Source: JAAOZP01 sp964616835
GTDB lineage: Archaea > Thermoproteota > EX4484-205 > JAAOZP01
Assembly: GCA_964616835.1 (NCBI GenBank)
Contig: CAZTSG010000017.1
Location: 1 to 27,197, forward strand
Length of the DNA stretch: 27,197 nt
Direction: 5' to 3'
In this document: positions 1 to 7,178 of the stretch, in pieces
How positions within the stretch are numbered: the stretch's first letter is position 1
How the letters are laid out: the number at the start of each line of letters is the position of its first letter
Translations under genes and position numbers: made by a program
The notes under the pieces: generated by a model
What the model was told of the DNA's origin: nothing
Seen by the model: the letters and a program-made list of their open reading frames with translations, nothing else
Databases searched by the model: none

Positions 1-110
1 AAATGCTCGTGAACACGCTCAGCCTCATACAGCGTGTCATTATTTGTTAGCTTCAAAGCTTTCCATTCATTTTTAAATCTTGCTTTAGATTCTAATCCAA
101 TATTCTTCAT
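1..110 (-). CDS. Partial hypothetical protein (N-terminal 36 codons)
   Basis: An open frame runs leftward off the window edge from an ATG at 108-110. It begins MKNIGLESKARFKNEW and is lysine- and glutamate-rich, with no motif I recognise. It is divergent from the tRNA methyltransferase gene. A weak AT-rich box on the minus strand near 134-140 lies about 27 bases upstream of the ATG, which would allow leaderless initiation. Only 36 residues are visible, so coding status is a judgement from the clean frame and the divergent layout. Confidence 0.4.
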   Translation of the reverse strand, partial: MKNIGLESKARFKNEWKALKLTNNDTLYEAERVHEH

Positions 111-119
111 TACGAAAAG

Positions 120-128
120 TTATAAAAA
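120..128 (+). promoter_or_regulatory. TATA box for the tRNA methyltransferase gene
   Basis: The sequence TTATAAAAA is centred at 124, which is 28 bases before the GTG at 152. This is the spacing expected when an archaeal transcript starts at or next to the start codon, and it favours GTG 152 over the upstream TTG 143. Confidence 0.6.
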
Positions 129-151
129 GGTTATTATCTGTATTGTTCAGA

Positions 152-1174
152 GTGAAGATCCTGGTAACGTTTCCACCGGGCATCGAAGACATAGTTAAAG
201 AGGAGATTGGAGAGAAAACAGGGTGTGTTGTTGAAGATAACCCGCTTCATGTTCCTGGGAAGCTTATTGCTCAACTGCCGGAATCGAAAATTTCCAGTAT
301 TACATTACTCAGAAGCGTAGATTCTGTCATAGAATACTTGGGTTCCTTCAAGATTAGTAAGGATAGAAATGGCCTGGAGGAGATTTATGAGAGAATGCTG
401 GAAATAGATTTCCCAGAGGATTTTCTTAAGGCTTCTTCTTTCCGGGTTACTTGCGAGAGGAGGGGTGAGCATGAGTATACGAGTATAGATGTTGAGAAAA
501 TAGCTGGTAAAGCGTTAGTTGACAAATATGGCCTTAAAGTCAGGCTTGAAGACTTTGAGACAAATGTTTTCGTAGAAATCGTTGACGACGCATGCTTCAT
601 AGGATTGCTTAAAGAAGAGTATCTCCATACGAGATACTTCGTTTTCATCCATCCCGCCGCCATAAAGCCGTCTATAGCTTACGCGATGGTTAAGCTGGCT
701 GATGTGAGACCCGGGATGACTGTGCTAGACCCCATGTGCGGAGGCGGCACCATACTCATTGAGACAGTGCTTGCAGTAAACGGTGTTAAAATCTACGGCT
801 TCGATGTTTCTGAATATTTCTTGGAGGGTGCTGTTTTAAACGCTGAAGCCATGGGGCTTGGAGACAAGATAGTTTTCAAAAAAGTTGATTGCAAAAGGCT
901 TTCTAAACTCGTTGATTTTAAAGTCGATAGAATAATCACAAACCCCCCATACGGTACTAGGCCATTGTTGAAAATAGCCCCTTATCCACTATACTCTCAA
1001 TGCCTGACGGAGATGAGTAGGGTTTTGGAGAAAAACGGAAGAATAGTGCTGATATCTCTTAAACCAGATTATGTGAAAGAGGCTTCATGCAAGGCTGGGC
1101 TTAAAATAGTGCATGAGAGAACCGTTAAACACAACGATTTCTATCCTAAAATAATTGTTTTAACGCCTGTTTGA
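152..1174 (+). CDS. trm14: THUMP-domain tRNA (guanine-N2)-methyltransferase, Trm14/Trm11 type
   Basis: The 340-residue protein has an N-terminal THUMP RNA-binding region (about residues 1-165) and a C-terminal Rossmann methyltransferase. The SAM-binding loop reads DPMCGGGTILIE, and the catalytic motif NPPYGTRP is the N-P-P-Y signature of N2-guanine or exocyclic-amine methyltransferases. By family it methylates a guanine in tRNA (m2G6 for Trm14, m2G10 for Trm11); the short THUMP and length fit Trm14 best. The GTG at 152 gives the family-typical start MKILVTFPPGIEDI and matches the TATA spacing; an in-frame TTG lies at 143. The gene stands alone, with its own promoter, and the next gene has one too. 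Confidence 0.85.
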   Translation: MKILVTFPPGIEDIVKEEIGEKTGCVVEDNPLHVPGKLIAQLPESKISSITLLRSVDSVIEYLGSFKISKDRNGLEEIYERMLEIDFPEDFLKASSFRVTCERRGEHEYTSIDVEKIAGKALVDKYGLKVRLEDFETNVFVEIVDDACFIGLLKEEYLHTRYFVFIHPAAIKPSIAYAMVKLADVRPGMTVLDPMCGGGTILIETVLAVNGVKIYGFDVSEYFLEGAVLNAEAMGLGDKIVFKKVDCKRLSKLVDFKVDRIITNPPYGTRPLLKIAPYPLYSQCLTEMSRVLEKNGRIVLISLKPDYVKEASCKAGLKIVHERTVKHNDFYPKIIVLTPV

Positions 1175-1189
1175 ACCCTGTTCCTTAGG

Positions 1190-1198
1190 TTTAAAAAC
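1190..1198 (+). promoter_or_regulatory. TATA box for the hydroxyacid dehydrogenase gene
   Basis: TTTAAAAAC is centred at 1194, which is 26 bases before the GTG start at 1220. This implies a leaderless transcript and separate transcription from the preceding methyltransferase. Confidence 0.6.
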
Positions 1199-1219
1199 TA
1201 AGGCTTTCTAAACGCTTCC

Positions 1220-2227
1220 GTGAAGCCGCGGGTCTTCGTTTCGCGCAGGATACAGGAGTCTGCTATAGAGATTCTTAAAAGACAATGTGAAGTTGAGGTT
1301 TACGATTCGGAATACCCTGTGCCTCGAGACCTTCTGATCAAGGGCTTAGAGGACAAGGATGCCGCGCTCATACTTTTGAGCGAGAGAATAGATAAGGAGG
1401 TTTTGGAGAGGGCTAAGAGGCTTAAGGTTCTGAGCACGATGAGCGCTGGCTACGACCACATAGAGCTTAAGGAAGCAACTGCTAAGGGGGTTTACGTCAC
1501 CAACGTCCCGGGGGTTCTTACAGACGCTGTCGCAGAGTTTGCAATCGCCCTCGTATTCGCGGTCGCGAGAAGAATCGTCGAAGCAGACAGATTTGTGAGA
1601 AACGGCATGTGGAAAATAGCTTGGTCTCCAACTCTCATGCTGGGGTCGGGGATAGTGGGCAAGACCCTGGGTATAGTGGGGCTTGGAGCAATAGGTCAGG
1701 CAATAGCGAAGAGAGCTAGGGGACTTGGCATGAAGGTTATCTACTACAGTAGGACTAGGAAGCCTAGGGTTGAAGACGAGCTTGGGATAAGCTATGCTCC
1801 GTTTGAAGAAGTATTGTCGAAAGCAGACTTCCTAGTTCTTTCCGTTGCCCTAACCCCTGAGACGATGAAGATGATAGGCCAGGAAGAACTCAAGGCAATG
1901 AAGAAATCCTCCTATTTAGTTAACATATCTAGAGGTCAGGTTGTGGATGAGGCTGCGTTGGCTAAGGCTCTTAAAGAGGGCTGGATAGCGGGGGCTGCTC
2001 TCGACGTGTTCGAAAAGGAGCCTATCGATGCTGATAATCCACTATTGGAATTGAGTAACGTTGTCTTAACTCCCCACATAGGCAGTGCTACTTTAGAAGC
2101 TAGGAAGAGGCTTGCGGAAACCGCTGCTGAAAACATAATAAGCCTTTTGAAGGGTGTTGCCCCAAGCAACCTGCTTAACCCTGAAGTTATGAAGGTTAGA
2201 CCGCTTGAAGAAATCCGGATGCTTTGA
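1220..2227 (+). CDS. gyaR: Glyoxylate/hydroxypyruvate reductase (D-2-hydroxyacid dehydrogenase)
   Basis: The 335-residue protein has full family length. It catalyses NAD(P)H-dependent reduction of a 2-keto acid, probably glyoxylate or hydroxypyruvate, in the cytoplasm. Visible features are the dinucleotide loop GLGAIG (154-159), the catalytic Arg in NISRGQ (R238), the Glu in DVFEKEP (E267) and the His in TPHIGSAT (H286). The segment VTNVPGVLTDAVAEFAIAL and the overall sequence closely resemble archaeal glyoxylate reductases. The GTG start is set by the TATA box. Exact substrate cannot be read from sequence. It contrasts with the paralogue at 18256-19167, which lacks the catalytic Glu. It could link to serine/glycine metabolism feeding the SHMT in this window, but that is inference. 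Confidence 0.88.
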   Translation: MKPRVFVSRRIQESAIEILKRQCEVEVYDSEYPVPRDLLIKGLEDKDAALILLSERIDKEVLERAKRLKVLSTMSAGYDHIELKEATAKGVYVTNVPGVLTDAVAEFAIALVFAVARRIVEADRFVRNGMWKIAWSPTLMLGSGIVGKTLGIVGLGAIGQAIAKRARGLGMKVIYYSRTRKPRVEDELGISYAPFEEVLSKADFLVLSVALTPETMKMIGQEELKAMKKSSYLVNISRGQVVDEAALAKALKEGWIAGAALDVFEKEPIDADNPLLELSNVVLTPHIGSATLEARKRLAETAAENIISLLKGVAPSNLLNPEVMKVRPLEEIRML

Positions 2228-2290
2228 ACAGCATCGCTTCATTTATTGCTCGCCGGTTAAATGTTTTTAAACTAGTCTGAAGAATGCTAT

Positions 2291-2833
2291 ATGGAAATGA
2301 GCGAATTCATTAAAGAATATGAGGAGAAAAGAGGCTTGTCTGAGAAGATTGCTTCTTACATCCCTGGTTACAGGGGTTATAAGCAGAAGGAGGTTAGGAG
2401 GGAGGCTGACAAGCTCCTTAGGGATTTTATGATTAAGAAGCTTGAAGTAGCAAGGTCGGGTTTGAAGAATGTTATTAAGGAGGCTGCGGACGCTGAGGCT
2501 GCTGAATTGTTTAAGACGCTGAACAGGCTTACCGCTATAATGGATAGGGTTATAAATAAGGTTGAGCATGCTGATTACGGTTACTCAGGGTTCTTCGACC
2601 TTGTTAAGGTTCGGGAGGATGAGCTTGACAGGCTTATGGACTACGACTACCGGCTTCTAGGGGCTTGCGACGAGATATCCAGACTAGCTGGCGAAGCGAG
2701 TAGAACCGCTACTGCAGGAAGCCTCGACATGCTTCCGAATCTTCTTAAACAATTAGAGTCTAAGCTGCTGGAATTCGAGTCAGCATTCGCCTCCCGGGAG
2801 GAGGCAATAATATCCATTAAGGGAGGTGCTTAA
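2291..2833 (+). CDS. Helical, probably coiled-coil protein of unknown function
   Basis: The 180-residue protein is highly charged and almost entirely helix-predicted, with no cysteines or membrane segments in its first half and no recognised catalytic motif. It begins MEMSEFIKEYEEKRGL and has a GYRGYKQKEVRREADKLL stretch. A TATA-like TTTTTAAAC at 2264-2272 precedes it; an alternative ATG is six bases downstream. Its stop lies one base before the ATG of the SPFH gene, whose ribosome site is inside its last codons, so the two are co-translated. By position it occupies the place PspA-type helical proteins take beside SPFH/zinc-ribbon proteins in bacteria, but I do not see PspA sequence similarity. 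Function is unknown. Confidence 0.75.
   Translation: MEMSEFIKEYEEKRGLSEKIASYIPGYRGYKQKEVRREADKLLRDFMIKKLEVARSGLKNVIKEAADAEAAELFKTLNRLTAIMDRVINKVEHADYGYSGFFDLVKVREDELDRLMDYDYRLLGACDEISRLAGEASRTATAGSLDMLPNLLKQLESKLLEFESAFASREEAIISIKGGA
2821..2828 (+). promoter_or_regulatory. Ribosome binding site of the SPFH gene
   Basis: GGGAGGTG ends six bases before the ATG at 2835. It argues against the in-frame GTG at 2826, which overlaps this site, and supports initiation at 2835. Confidence 0.75.
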
Positions 2834-2834
2834 T

Positions 2835-3902
2835 ATGCCTCAGATAATAGAGTGGGTTGGGGCTTCTGCCGACGATATTGTCTGGAGGTATCCTAAGGAG
2901 GAGATAACCTGGGGTGCGCAACTAATAGTCCACGAGTATGAGGCAGCAATATTCTTCAGAGACGGTAAAGCATACGATGTGCTTGGCCCGGGTAGGCATA
3001 CTTTGACGACGATGAACCTCCCACTCCTAACAGGGGTACTGTCGAGAATAGCTGGCTTCGAGACAACTCCGTTTAAGGCGACAGTAATATTCGTATCAAC
3101 TAAGCAGTTCAAAGGATTGTTTGGAGCAAGCGGTCAAACAACAGAGCTTGCGCCACTCAAGTTCTACGGGTCTTTCTGGTTTAAAATAAGCGATCCTAAA
3201 ACGTTCGTAATGGAGGTTGTCGGCGGCCAGAGCGCTTATAGCACGGAGGCCGTCAACAACTTTCTCAGAGGCTTTATGAACGAGAGGCTGATAACCCAGC
3301 TTGCGAAATACGATCTTGCTACAGTCTTTACGAAGCTTGAAGAAGTCTCGTTCAAGGTTAAGGCTGCTATCGACGAGGAGTTCAAACGCGTTGGAATAGA
3401 CCTCATAGACCTGAAGTTTGAAGGGATGGATACTACGCCGGAGTACAGGGACAGGCTTTTCTGGATAAGGCAGACCGGCGGCGCGGCTACGCAGGTTCTT
3501 GCGATGGACACTACGAAGAGCGTTGCAGAGTCGTTGAGCAAATCACCTGGTGCTGCCGCTGGGACAGGCATAGTTCTAATACCCCAGCTAATGCAACAAG
3601 CTGCTGCAACACCCATGGTAATATGCCCAAGCTGCAAGGCGCAGGTGCCTTCGACAAGCAAATTCTGTCCTAACTGCGGCTCGCCTATTCAAGCAACTCC
3701 TCCACCACCATCGCAGCCGCCTGCTCCCTCCCCGCCCAGCACCGTAGCGTGTCCTAAATGCGGAACACAGAACCCTGCTACAGCACGCTTCTGCATGAAT
3801 TGTGGAGCACCCCTGCAGGCTACGATAAACTGTCCCCAATGCGGCTCCCAGATTCCAGCCAATGCCAAGTTCTGCATGAACTGCGGAGCAAAACTCCAGT
3901 AA
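2835..3902 (+). CDS. SPFH-domain protein with three C-terminal zinc ribbons (YdjI-like)
   Basis: The 355-residue protein has an N-terminal SPFH/band-7-like domain (about 1-235) with the family pattern DIVWRYPKEEITWGAQLIVHE and FFRDGKAYDVLGPGRHTL. A linker, a first ribbon (CPSC...CPNC), a Pro/Ser-rich spacer and two further ribbons (CPKC...CMNC and CPQC...CMNC) follow. The architecture matches the bacterial YdjI/'virion core protein' group, in which the SPFH domain scaffolds proteins at the membrane. No transmembrane helix is evident, so membrane association would be peripheral. It is translationally coupled to the helical gene upstream and followed by DUF4342 and zinc-ribbon membrane proteins. 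A membrane-stress or membrane-organising role is inferred from family and context, not shown by sequence. Confidence 0.85.
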   Translation: MPQIIEWVGASADDIVWRYPKEEITWGAQLIVHEYEAAIFFRDGKAYDVLGPGRHTLTTMNLPLLTGVLSRIAGFETTPFKATVIFVSTKQFKGLFGASGQTTELAPLKFYGSFWFKISDPKTFVMEVVGGQSAYSTEAVNNFLRGFMNERLITQLAKYDLATVFTKLEEVSFKVKAAIDEEFKRVGIDLIDLKFEGMDTTPEYRDRLFWIRQTGGAATQVLAMDTTKSVAESLSKSPGAAAGTGIVLIPQLMQQAAATPMVICPSCKAQVPSTSKFCPNCGSPIQATPPPPSQPPAPSPPSTVACPKCGTQNPATARFCMNCGAPLQATINCPQCGSQIPANAKFCMNCGAKLQ

Positions 3903-3932
3903 TCTCCTTACACTTTTGTGGAGTGAAGCCTG

Positions 3933-3998
3933 TTGAAACATTGCTAAAGATGCGGCAAGGAATTGCCTGATGAAGCCATGTACTGCTACAGACAGGGT
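3933..3998 (+). pseudogene. Broken zinc-ribbon leader upstream of the DUF4342 domain
   Basis: Reading from TTG 3933 gives Leu/Met-Lys-His-Cys, an in-frame TAA (3945-3947), then Arg-Cys-Gly-Lys-Glu-Leu-Pro-Asp-Glu-Ala-Met-Tyr-Cys-Tyr-Arg. This is the first CxxC and half of the second knuckle of a classic short zinc ribbon, with a stop where the second residue of the knuckle should be. Restoring two bases after 3992 would supply the missing last Cys and put the frame into the DUF4342 reading frame. It looks like the lost N-terminal domain of the next gene. GTGGAGTG at 3918-3925 could have been its ribosome site. Confidence 0.6.
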
Positions 3999-4233
3999 TT
4001 TAAGAGAGGAGTATTCTATTTCATCACAGGACCTTGTAAAAACCGTTAAAAAACTTATTCACGAGGGGAATGTTAGAAGAATAATCGTCAAGGACGAGAA
4101 GAATGAGACATTGCTTGAAATCCCTGTTACCCTAGGGGTTGTAGGCGCCATCTTGGCCCCGTGGATGGCTGCTTTAGGAGTAATCACTGCGATAGTGGCC
4201 AATTGCAAGATAGTTGTGGAGAAAAGAGAATAG
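3970..4233 (+). CDS. DUF4342-domain protein, probably missing its original N-terminal zinc ribbon
   Basis: The 87-residue frame contains a complete DUF4342 domain: a helical SSQDLVKTVKKLIHEGNVRRI segment, a strand IIVKDEKNETLLEIPV, and a hydrophobic TLGVVGAILAPWMAALGVITAIVA stretch that may insert in or lie on the membrane. The biochemical role of the family is unknown. The only ATG in frame is at 3970, in a poor context with no convincing ribosome site. The preceding 60 bases encode a zinc ribbon in another frame, broken by a stop and a frame change. The domain itself is intact, so it may still be expressed, or the gene may be an early pseudogene. It sits inside the SPFH/zinc-ribbon cassette. 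Confidence 0.6.
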   Translation: MKPCTATDRVLREEYSISSQDLVKTVKKLIHEGNVRRIIVKDEKNETLLEIPVTLGVVGAILAPWMAALGVITAIVANCKIVVEKRE

Positions 4234-4338
4234 GAGTTTAATCAGAATCCTTTAGACGTCTAATCATGTCGAGGAAAACATCCTGTGAATGTCTTAAACC
4301 ATCTTCCCGCTGTTGATGCGCGTAAGTAGGGGAAAAAG

Positions 4339-4347
4339 CTATATACG
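4339..4347 (+). promoter_or_regulatory. TATA-like box before the second half of the zinc-ribbon cassette
   Basis: CTATATAC-type sequence centred at 4343 lies 35 bases before the ATG at 4378, so a transcript with a leader of under ten bases is expected. It would transcribe the overlapping genes 4378-6643 as one unit. The rest of the 4234-4377 intergenic stretch shows nothing I recognise. Confidence 0.45.
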
Positions 4348-4377
4348 TTTAGAGCTGTTCATGGCTTTAGAATTCGT

Positions 4378-4704
4378 ATGAGTAGGAAAGCTGGATACGG
4401 GGGGTATGCGCTCGCAGTCCTGTTAATCTCGATCGCTATAGATGGCGTATTGTTTTCCACAGGGTATGGTGATCCTCTCATCCTTGTTTCACTACCGCTG
4501 GTTTTACTCGGGTTGTACACAGTATTCTTCTCGCTTCTAGCCGCCGATTGGAAGTATTACCTGGTCTGGGGACTGATAATTTCCTGCCTTGGCTTCTCCC
4601 TCTTCCTAACATTTTTCACTGGAAACCTGCTTCTTAACCTGAGTGTTTCACTCATAATAATAGTGGTTGTTGGAGTAATAGTTTCCAAAGTGGGTAAGCG
4701 TTGA
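4378..4704 (+). CDS. Small four-helix membrane protein of unknown function
   Basis: The 108-residue protein consists of four hydrophobic helices (about residues 8-26, 32-53, 58-79 and 84-104) separated by short polar turns, with no recognisable motif. It begins MSRKAGYGGYALAVLL. It ends in an overlap with the next gene: the TGA at 4702-4704 shares bases with the TTG start at 4701. That overlap ties it to the zinc-ribbon membrane proteins downstream and suggests a shared membrane complex. I do not recognise the family. Confidence 0.75.
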   Translation: MSRKAGYGGYALAVLLISIAIDGVLFSTGYGDPLILVSLPLVLLGLYTVFFSLLAADWKYYLVWGLIISCLGFSLFLTFFTGNLLLNLSVSLIIIVVVGVIVSKVGKR

Positions 4705-5669
4705 CTGAATCAACGGCTGCGGAGAGGGTTTTCAAATGTTCTAACTGCAACGGGCCATTAAACTATACTCCTGAGTCAATCGTCTGCGTTTGTGAGTACT
4801 GCGGCACAGTCAACTGGTTCTCAACCGGAAGGTTTGACATATTCATAATACCGACTCGCACGAGGGATGAGGTTGTTAAAGCGTTCTGGAACAGGATGAG
4901 GAACGACCCTGACATGAGCAGGGTCTACGGCGATATCGAAATCGTTGAAGCCCAAGGGTCTTATGTCCCGATTCTCCTAGGGGATGTCTCGGTTAAGGGC
5001 GGGTGGGTCGGCTTTAGAAGAGAAACCGAGTACAGAGGGAAGAGAGCAGTTACTAAAACAGTCGTCGAAAGAGGCTCTTTCAACACTTCTCTAAGGCTTG
5101 CTGTAGAGGCTAGGAGAGAGGCTTCTGAGTATGGTCTTCAAGAGCTTATATCTCAGGTTAAAACTGTCACTGCCCATCCAATAGAATCAGTAGACTGGAA
5201 GAAGATTGGGCTTCAAGTTTTAAATGCTGAAATATCTCCTGAAGAAGCTATTGACGAACTTAAAGATATGGCTGAAGACCAAATGAGGGAAAGTATACGC
5301 TCTTCAAAACGTCTTGACGGTTTTTACTACTACTCTTGCGAATCCCAAGTAGATTCCTTCTGGGTTGTGCTTGCTCCACTATGGAGTATAGTGTACAAGT
5401 ATAGAGGTGGGATGTATAGAGCAAGCATATCCGGTTACAATCTGCAATTCCTAAGAGTCTCTGAACCGGTTTTCTTAGGCCAGAGGGTTCTTTACATGAT
5501 TGGCGCATTCCTCGCAATACTAGCTGGAACACTAATCCTTCCTTTAACACTTTTTTCTGGGGGAGATGCTCCTTCACTCGGTTTTTTCATATTCATCCTA
5601 TCTTGCATAGCGGGCTTATTTCTTACACGGAAGTCTATAAGCGATGTTAGAGAGGAGAAGTGGAAATGA
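4701..5669 (+). CDS. Zinc-ribbon protein with C-terminal membrane helices (YdjG-like), first copy
   Basis: The 322-residue protein starts at a TTG overlapping the upstream stop. An N-terminal TFIIB-like zinc ribbon (CSNCNGPLNY...CVCEYCGTVNWF, about residues 12-42) precedes a roughly 200-residue soluble region and two membrane helices (about 260-283 and 290-310). The last residues are charged. It is paralogous in layout to the next gene, with which it overlaps by four bases (ATGA). Zinc-ribbon-plus-membrane proteins next to an SPFH-zinc-ribbon protein are the bacterial YdjG/YdjI arrangement. The soluble region shows no catalytic motif I recognise; a sensor or anchor role is inference. Confidence 0.75.
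   Translation: MTESTAAERVFKCSNCNGPLNYTPESIVCVCEYCGTVNWFSTGRFDIFIIPTRTRDEVVKAFWNRMRNDPDMSRVYGDIEIVEAQGSYVPILLGDVSVKGGWVGFRRETEYRGKRAVTKTVVERGSFNTSLRLAVEARREASEYGLQELISQVKTVTAHPIESVDWKKIGLQVLNAEISPEEAIDELKDMAEDQMRESIRSSKRLDGFYYYSCESQVDSFWVVLAPLWSIVYKYRGGMYRASISGYNLQFLRVSEPVFLGQRVLYMIGAFLAILAGTLILPLTLFSGGDAPSLGFFIFILSCIAGLFLTRKSISDVREEKWK
5652..5657 (+). promoter_or_regulatory. Ribosome binding site deciding the start at 5666
   Basis: GAGGAG lies eight bases before the ATG at 5666, and only two before an in-frame GTG at 5660. It therefore favours 5666, which also gives an ATGA overlap with the upstream stop. Confidence 0.65.
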
Positions 5670-6643
5670 GCCTCAGGCAGTTAACATGTGCAAACTGTAA
5701 CGCAACCATAACAGCTCCTCAAGCAGCATCTATAGTAGTCTGCCCGTACTGCGGCCATACCTTCGAGGCTTCAACAGGGAAGAAATGGGAGTACTACATG
5801 TTCCCCGCCTACGTCGACAGTGCTTCAGCATGGCGTAAAGCCACCCAGTTCATCCTCCGCAGATACGGTGTGCCTGAAGACTTTAACGCTGAAGCAAACC
5901 TTCACAAGGCTGAGCTCTACAACATCCCGTACCACGTTTTCAGCTGCAAAGCATACTCCTCATGCTCCTACCATGGTAATCAAGCAAACTATATTGAGGT
6001 TAAGAACATGTCCATACTTGCCACGCGCACAGGAACGTGGCTAGACGGTTTCGCCGAAACACTCTCCTTCTCCGTCAGGGGCAGAAGCTTTTTCAACCCG
6101 AATCAGGCTCAGAAGAGCAAGTTCTACCTTCCAACGCTAGACTATCGTCAAGCATACAATACGGCCTACCATTTCATAGTCAATCAAGCAATGTCTGAAG
6201 CACGCAAGAGTTGTAGCGGGTTTAAGGGTGTTGATAAGGCTGAGGTGAATTATCTTGGGCTAGTCCACTACCCACTGTGGCTCATGGAGTACGCCTACAA
6301 GGGCAAGGTCTATAGAGTCCTTATTGATGCTTCAGGCGGAAGAGTTATTTTCGTAGAATACCCGTTGAGCACGAAATCTCGGACAACAATGCTGATAGCC
6401 GCTACGCTGATGATTATCATAGGAATAGTGTCAGGCTTGTTAGTATCACTTCTTTCTCCAATCGGGGTCTTAAGCGGGCTGCTCTCGTCAGTCATAGTCT
6501 CGTCACCCCTGCTTGCTAAAGCATTGTCTTTGAAAGACAGGGGTTCGGAGGCTCCTACTCAACGCCGATTAAGCTCTGAGGCTTGGAGCGCAGTAGGGGC
6601 TCTGACTTCGATCACGGGCTTTAGGCTCCCAGTCCTAGAATAG
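5666..6643 (+). CDS. Zinc-ribbon protein with C-terminal membrane helices (YdjG-like), second copy
   Basis: The 325-residue protein repeats the architecture of the preceding gene. An N-terminal ribbon (CANCNATITAP...CPYCGHTF, about residues 8-37) is followed by a soluble region containing Cys- and Tyr-rich patches (CKAYSSCSYHG). A hydrophobic block at about residues 230-280 should form two helices, and a polar tail of about 45 residues ends the protein. It lacks clear enzyme motifs. The start follows a good ribosome site and overlaps the upstream stop. The two copies probably arose by ancient duplication and act together at the membrane; this is inferred from layout. The gene is convergent with yjbQ. 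Confidence 0.75.
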   Translation: MSLRQLTCANCNATITAPQAASIVVCPYCGHTFEASTGKKWEYYMFPAYVDSASAWRKATQFILRRYGVPEDFNAEANLHKAELYNIPYHVFSCKAYSSCSYHGNQANYIEVKNMSILATRTGTWLDGFAETLSFSVRGRSFFNPNQAQKSKFYLPTLDYRQAYNTAYHFIVNQAMSEARKSCSGFKGVDKAEVNYLGLVHYPLWLMEYAYKGKVYRVLIDASGGRVIFVEYPLSTKSRTTMLIAATLMIIIGIVSGLLVSLLSPIGVLSGLLSSVIVSSPLLAKALSLKDRGSEAPTQRRLSSEAWSAVGALTSITGFRLPVLE

Positions 6644-6668
6644 GCTAGAAACTTAGATACGAATATGA

Positions 6669-7076
6669 TTAATCTTGTTCTCTGATTGTTTTAACTAGGA
6701 CCTTTCTTCTCCTAGGCCCGTCGAACTCGCAGAAGAATATTCCCTGCCAGGTTCCGAGTATAAGCCTACCGTCTTCAACAAGGACGCAAGCTGAGTGGCC
6801 GAGTATGCTAGACTTTATGTGAGCATGGGCGTTCCCCTCCAAATGTCTGTAGCGTCCGCCAACAGGTACTAAGCGTTCAAGCGTGTCTATAATGTCTCTG
6901 ACCACACTCGGGTCGGCATTCTCATTTATAGTTATACCTGCGGTAGTATGGGGGACGTAGAGGAAGCAAACACCATTCTTGACACCGCTTTTCCTAACAA
7001 CTTCTTCAACCCTTTCAGTAATATCGATAAACTGTTGTTCAGTTGTCGAACTCACTTCTATCACATTTAAAGCCAT
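6669..7076 (-). CDS. yjbQ: YjbQ/UPF0047 family protein
   Basis: The 135-residue protein is full length for the UPF0047 family. Conserved features include VPHTTAGITINENADPSV (the His and Glu-Asn-Ala motif), the RHLEGNAHAHIKSS segment and LGTWQGIFFCEFDGPR near the end. Members have been reported to have weak thiamine-phosphate-synthase activity, but their physiological role is not established. The minus-strand AT-rich box at 7100-7112 lies about 28 bases upstream of the ATG, so the transcript is probably leaderless. It is divergent from purH and convergent with the zinc-ribbon cassette; no direct link to folate is evident. Confidence 0.9.
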   Translation of the reverse strand: MALNVIEVSSTTEQQFIDITERVEEVVRKSGVKNGVCFLYVPHTTAGITINENADPSVVRDIIDTLERLVPVGGRYRHLEGNAHAHIKSSILGHSACVLVEDGRLILGTWQGIFFCEFDGPRRRKVLVKTIREQD

Positions 7077-7152
7077 GAAAAAACATGCTGTAAAAGTAGT
7101 ATTAATTTTTAACGTAAAACTGTTCTGGGACTATAATAATTTCGATGACCAG

Positions 7153-7162
7153 TTTTTTAAGT
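7153..7162 (+). promoter_or_regulatory. TATA-like box for purH-folC
   Basis: TTTTTTAAGT ends 17 bases before the ATG at 7179 and its centre is 22-24 bases upstream, slightly short for leaderless start. It fits either ATG 7179 or a short leader to the in-frame ATG at 7200. Confidence 0.4.
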
Positions 7163-7178
7163 TAAACATTTAAGCAGG

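Noticed and set aside
3236..3941. Leftward frames opposite the SPFH/zinc-ribbon gene
   Set aside because: They are Cys/Arg-rich mirror frames of the zinc ribbons and the proline-rich linker, with no independent evidence.
7084..7173. Short rightward frame opposite the yjbQ promoter
   Set aside because: It runs through the yjbQ/purH intergenic promoter region, is mostly Phe/Leu/Val/Asn, and has no ribosome site.
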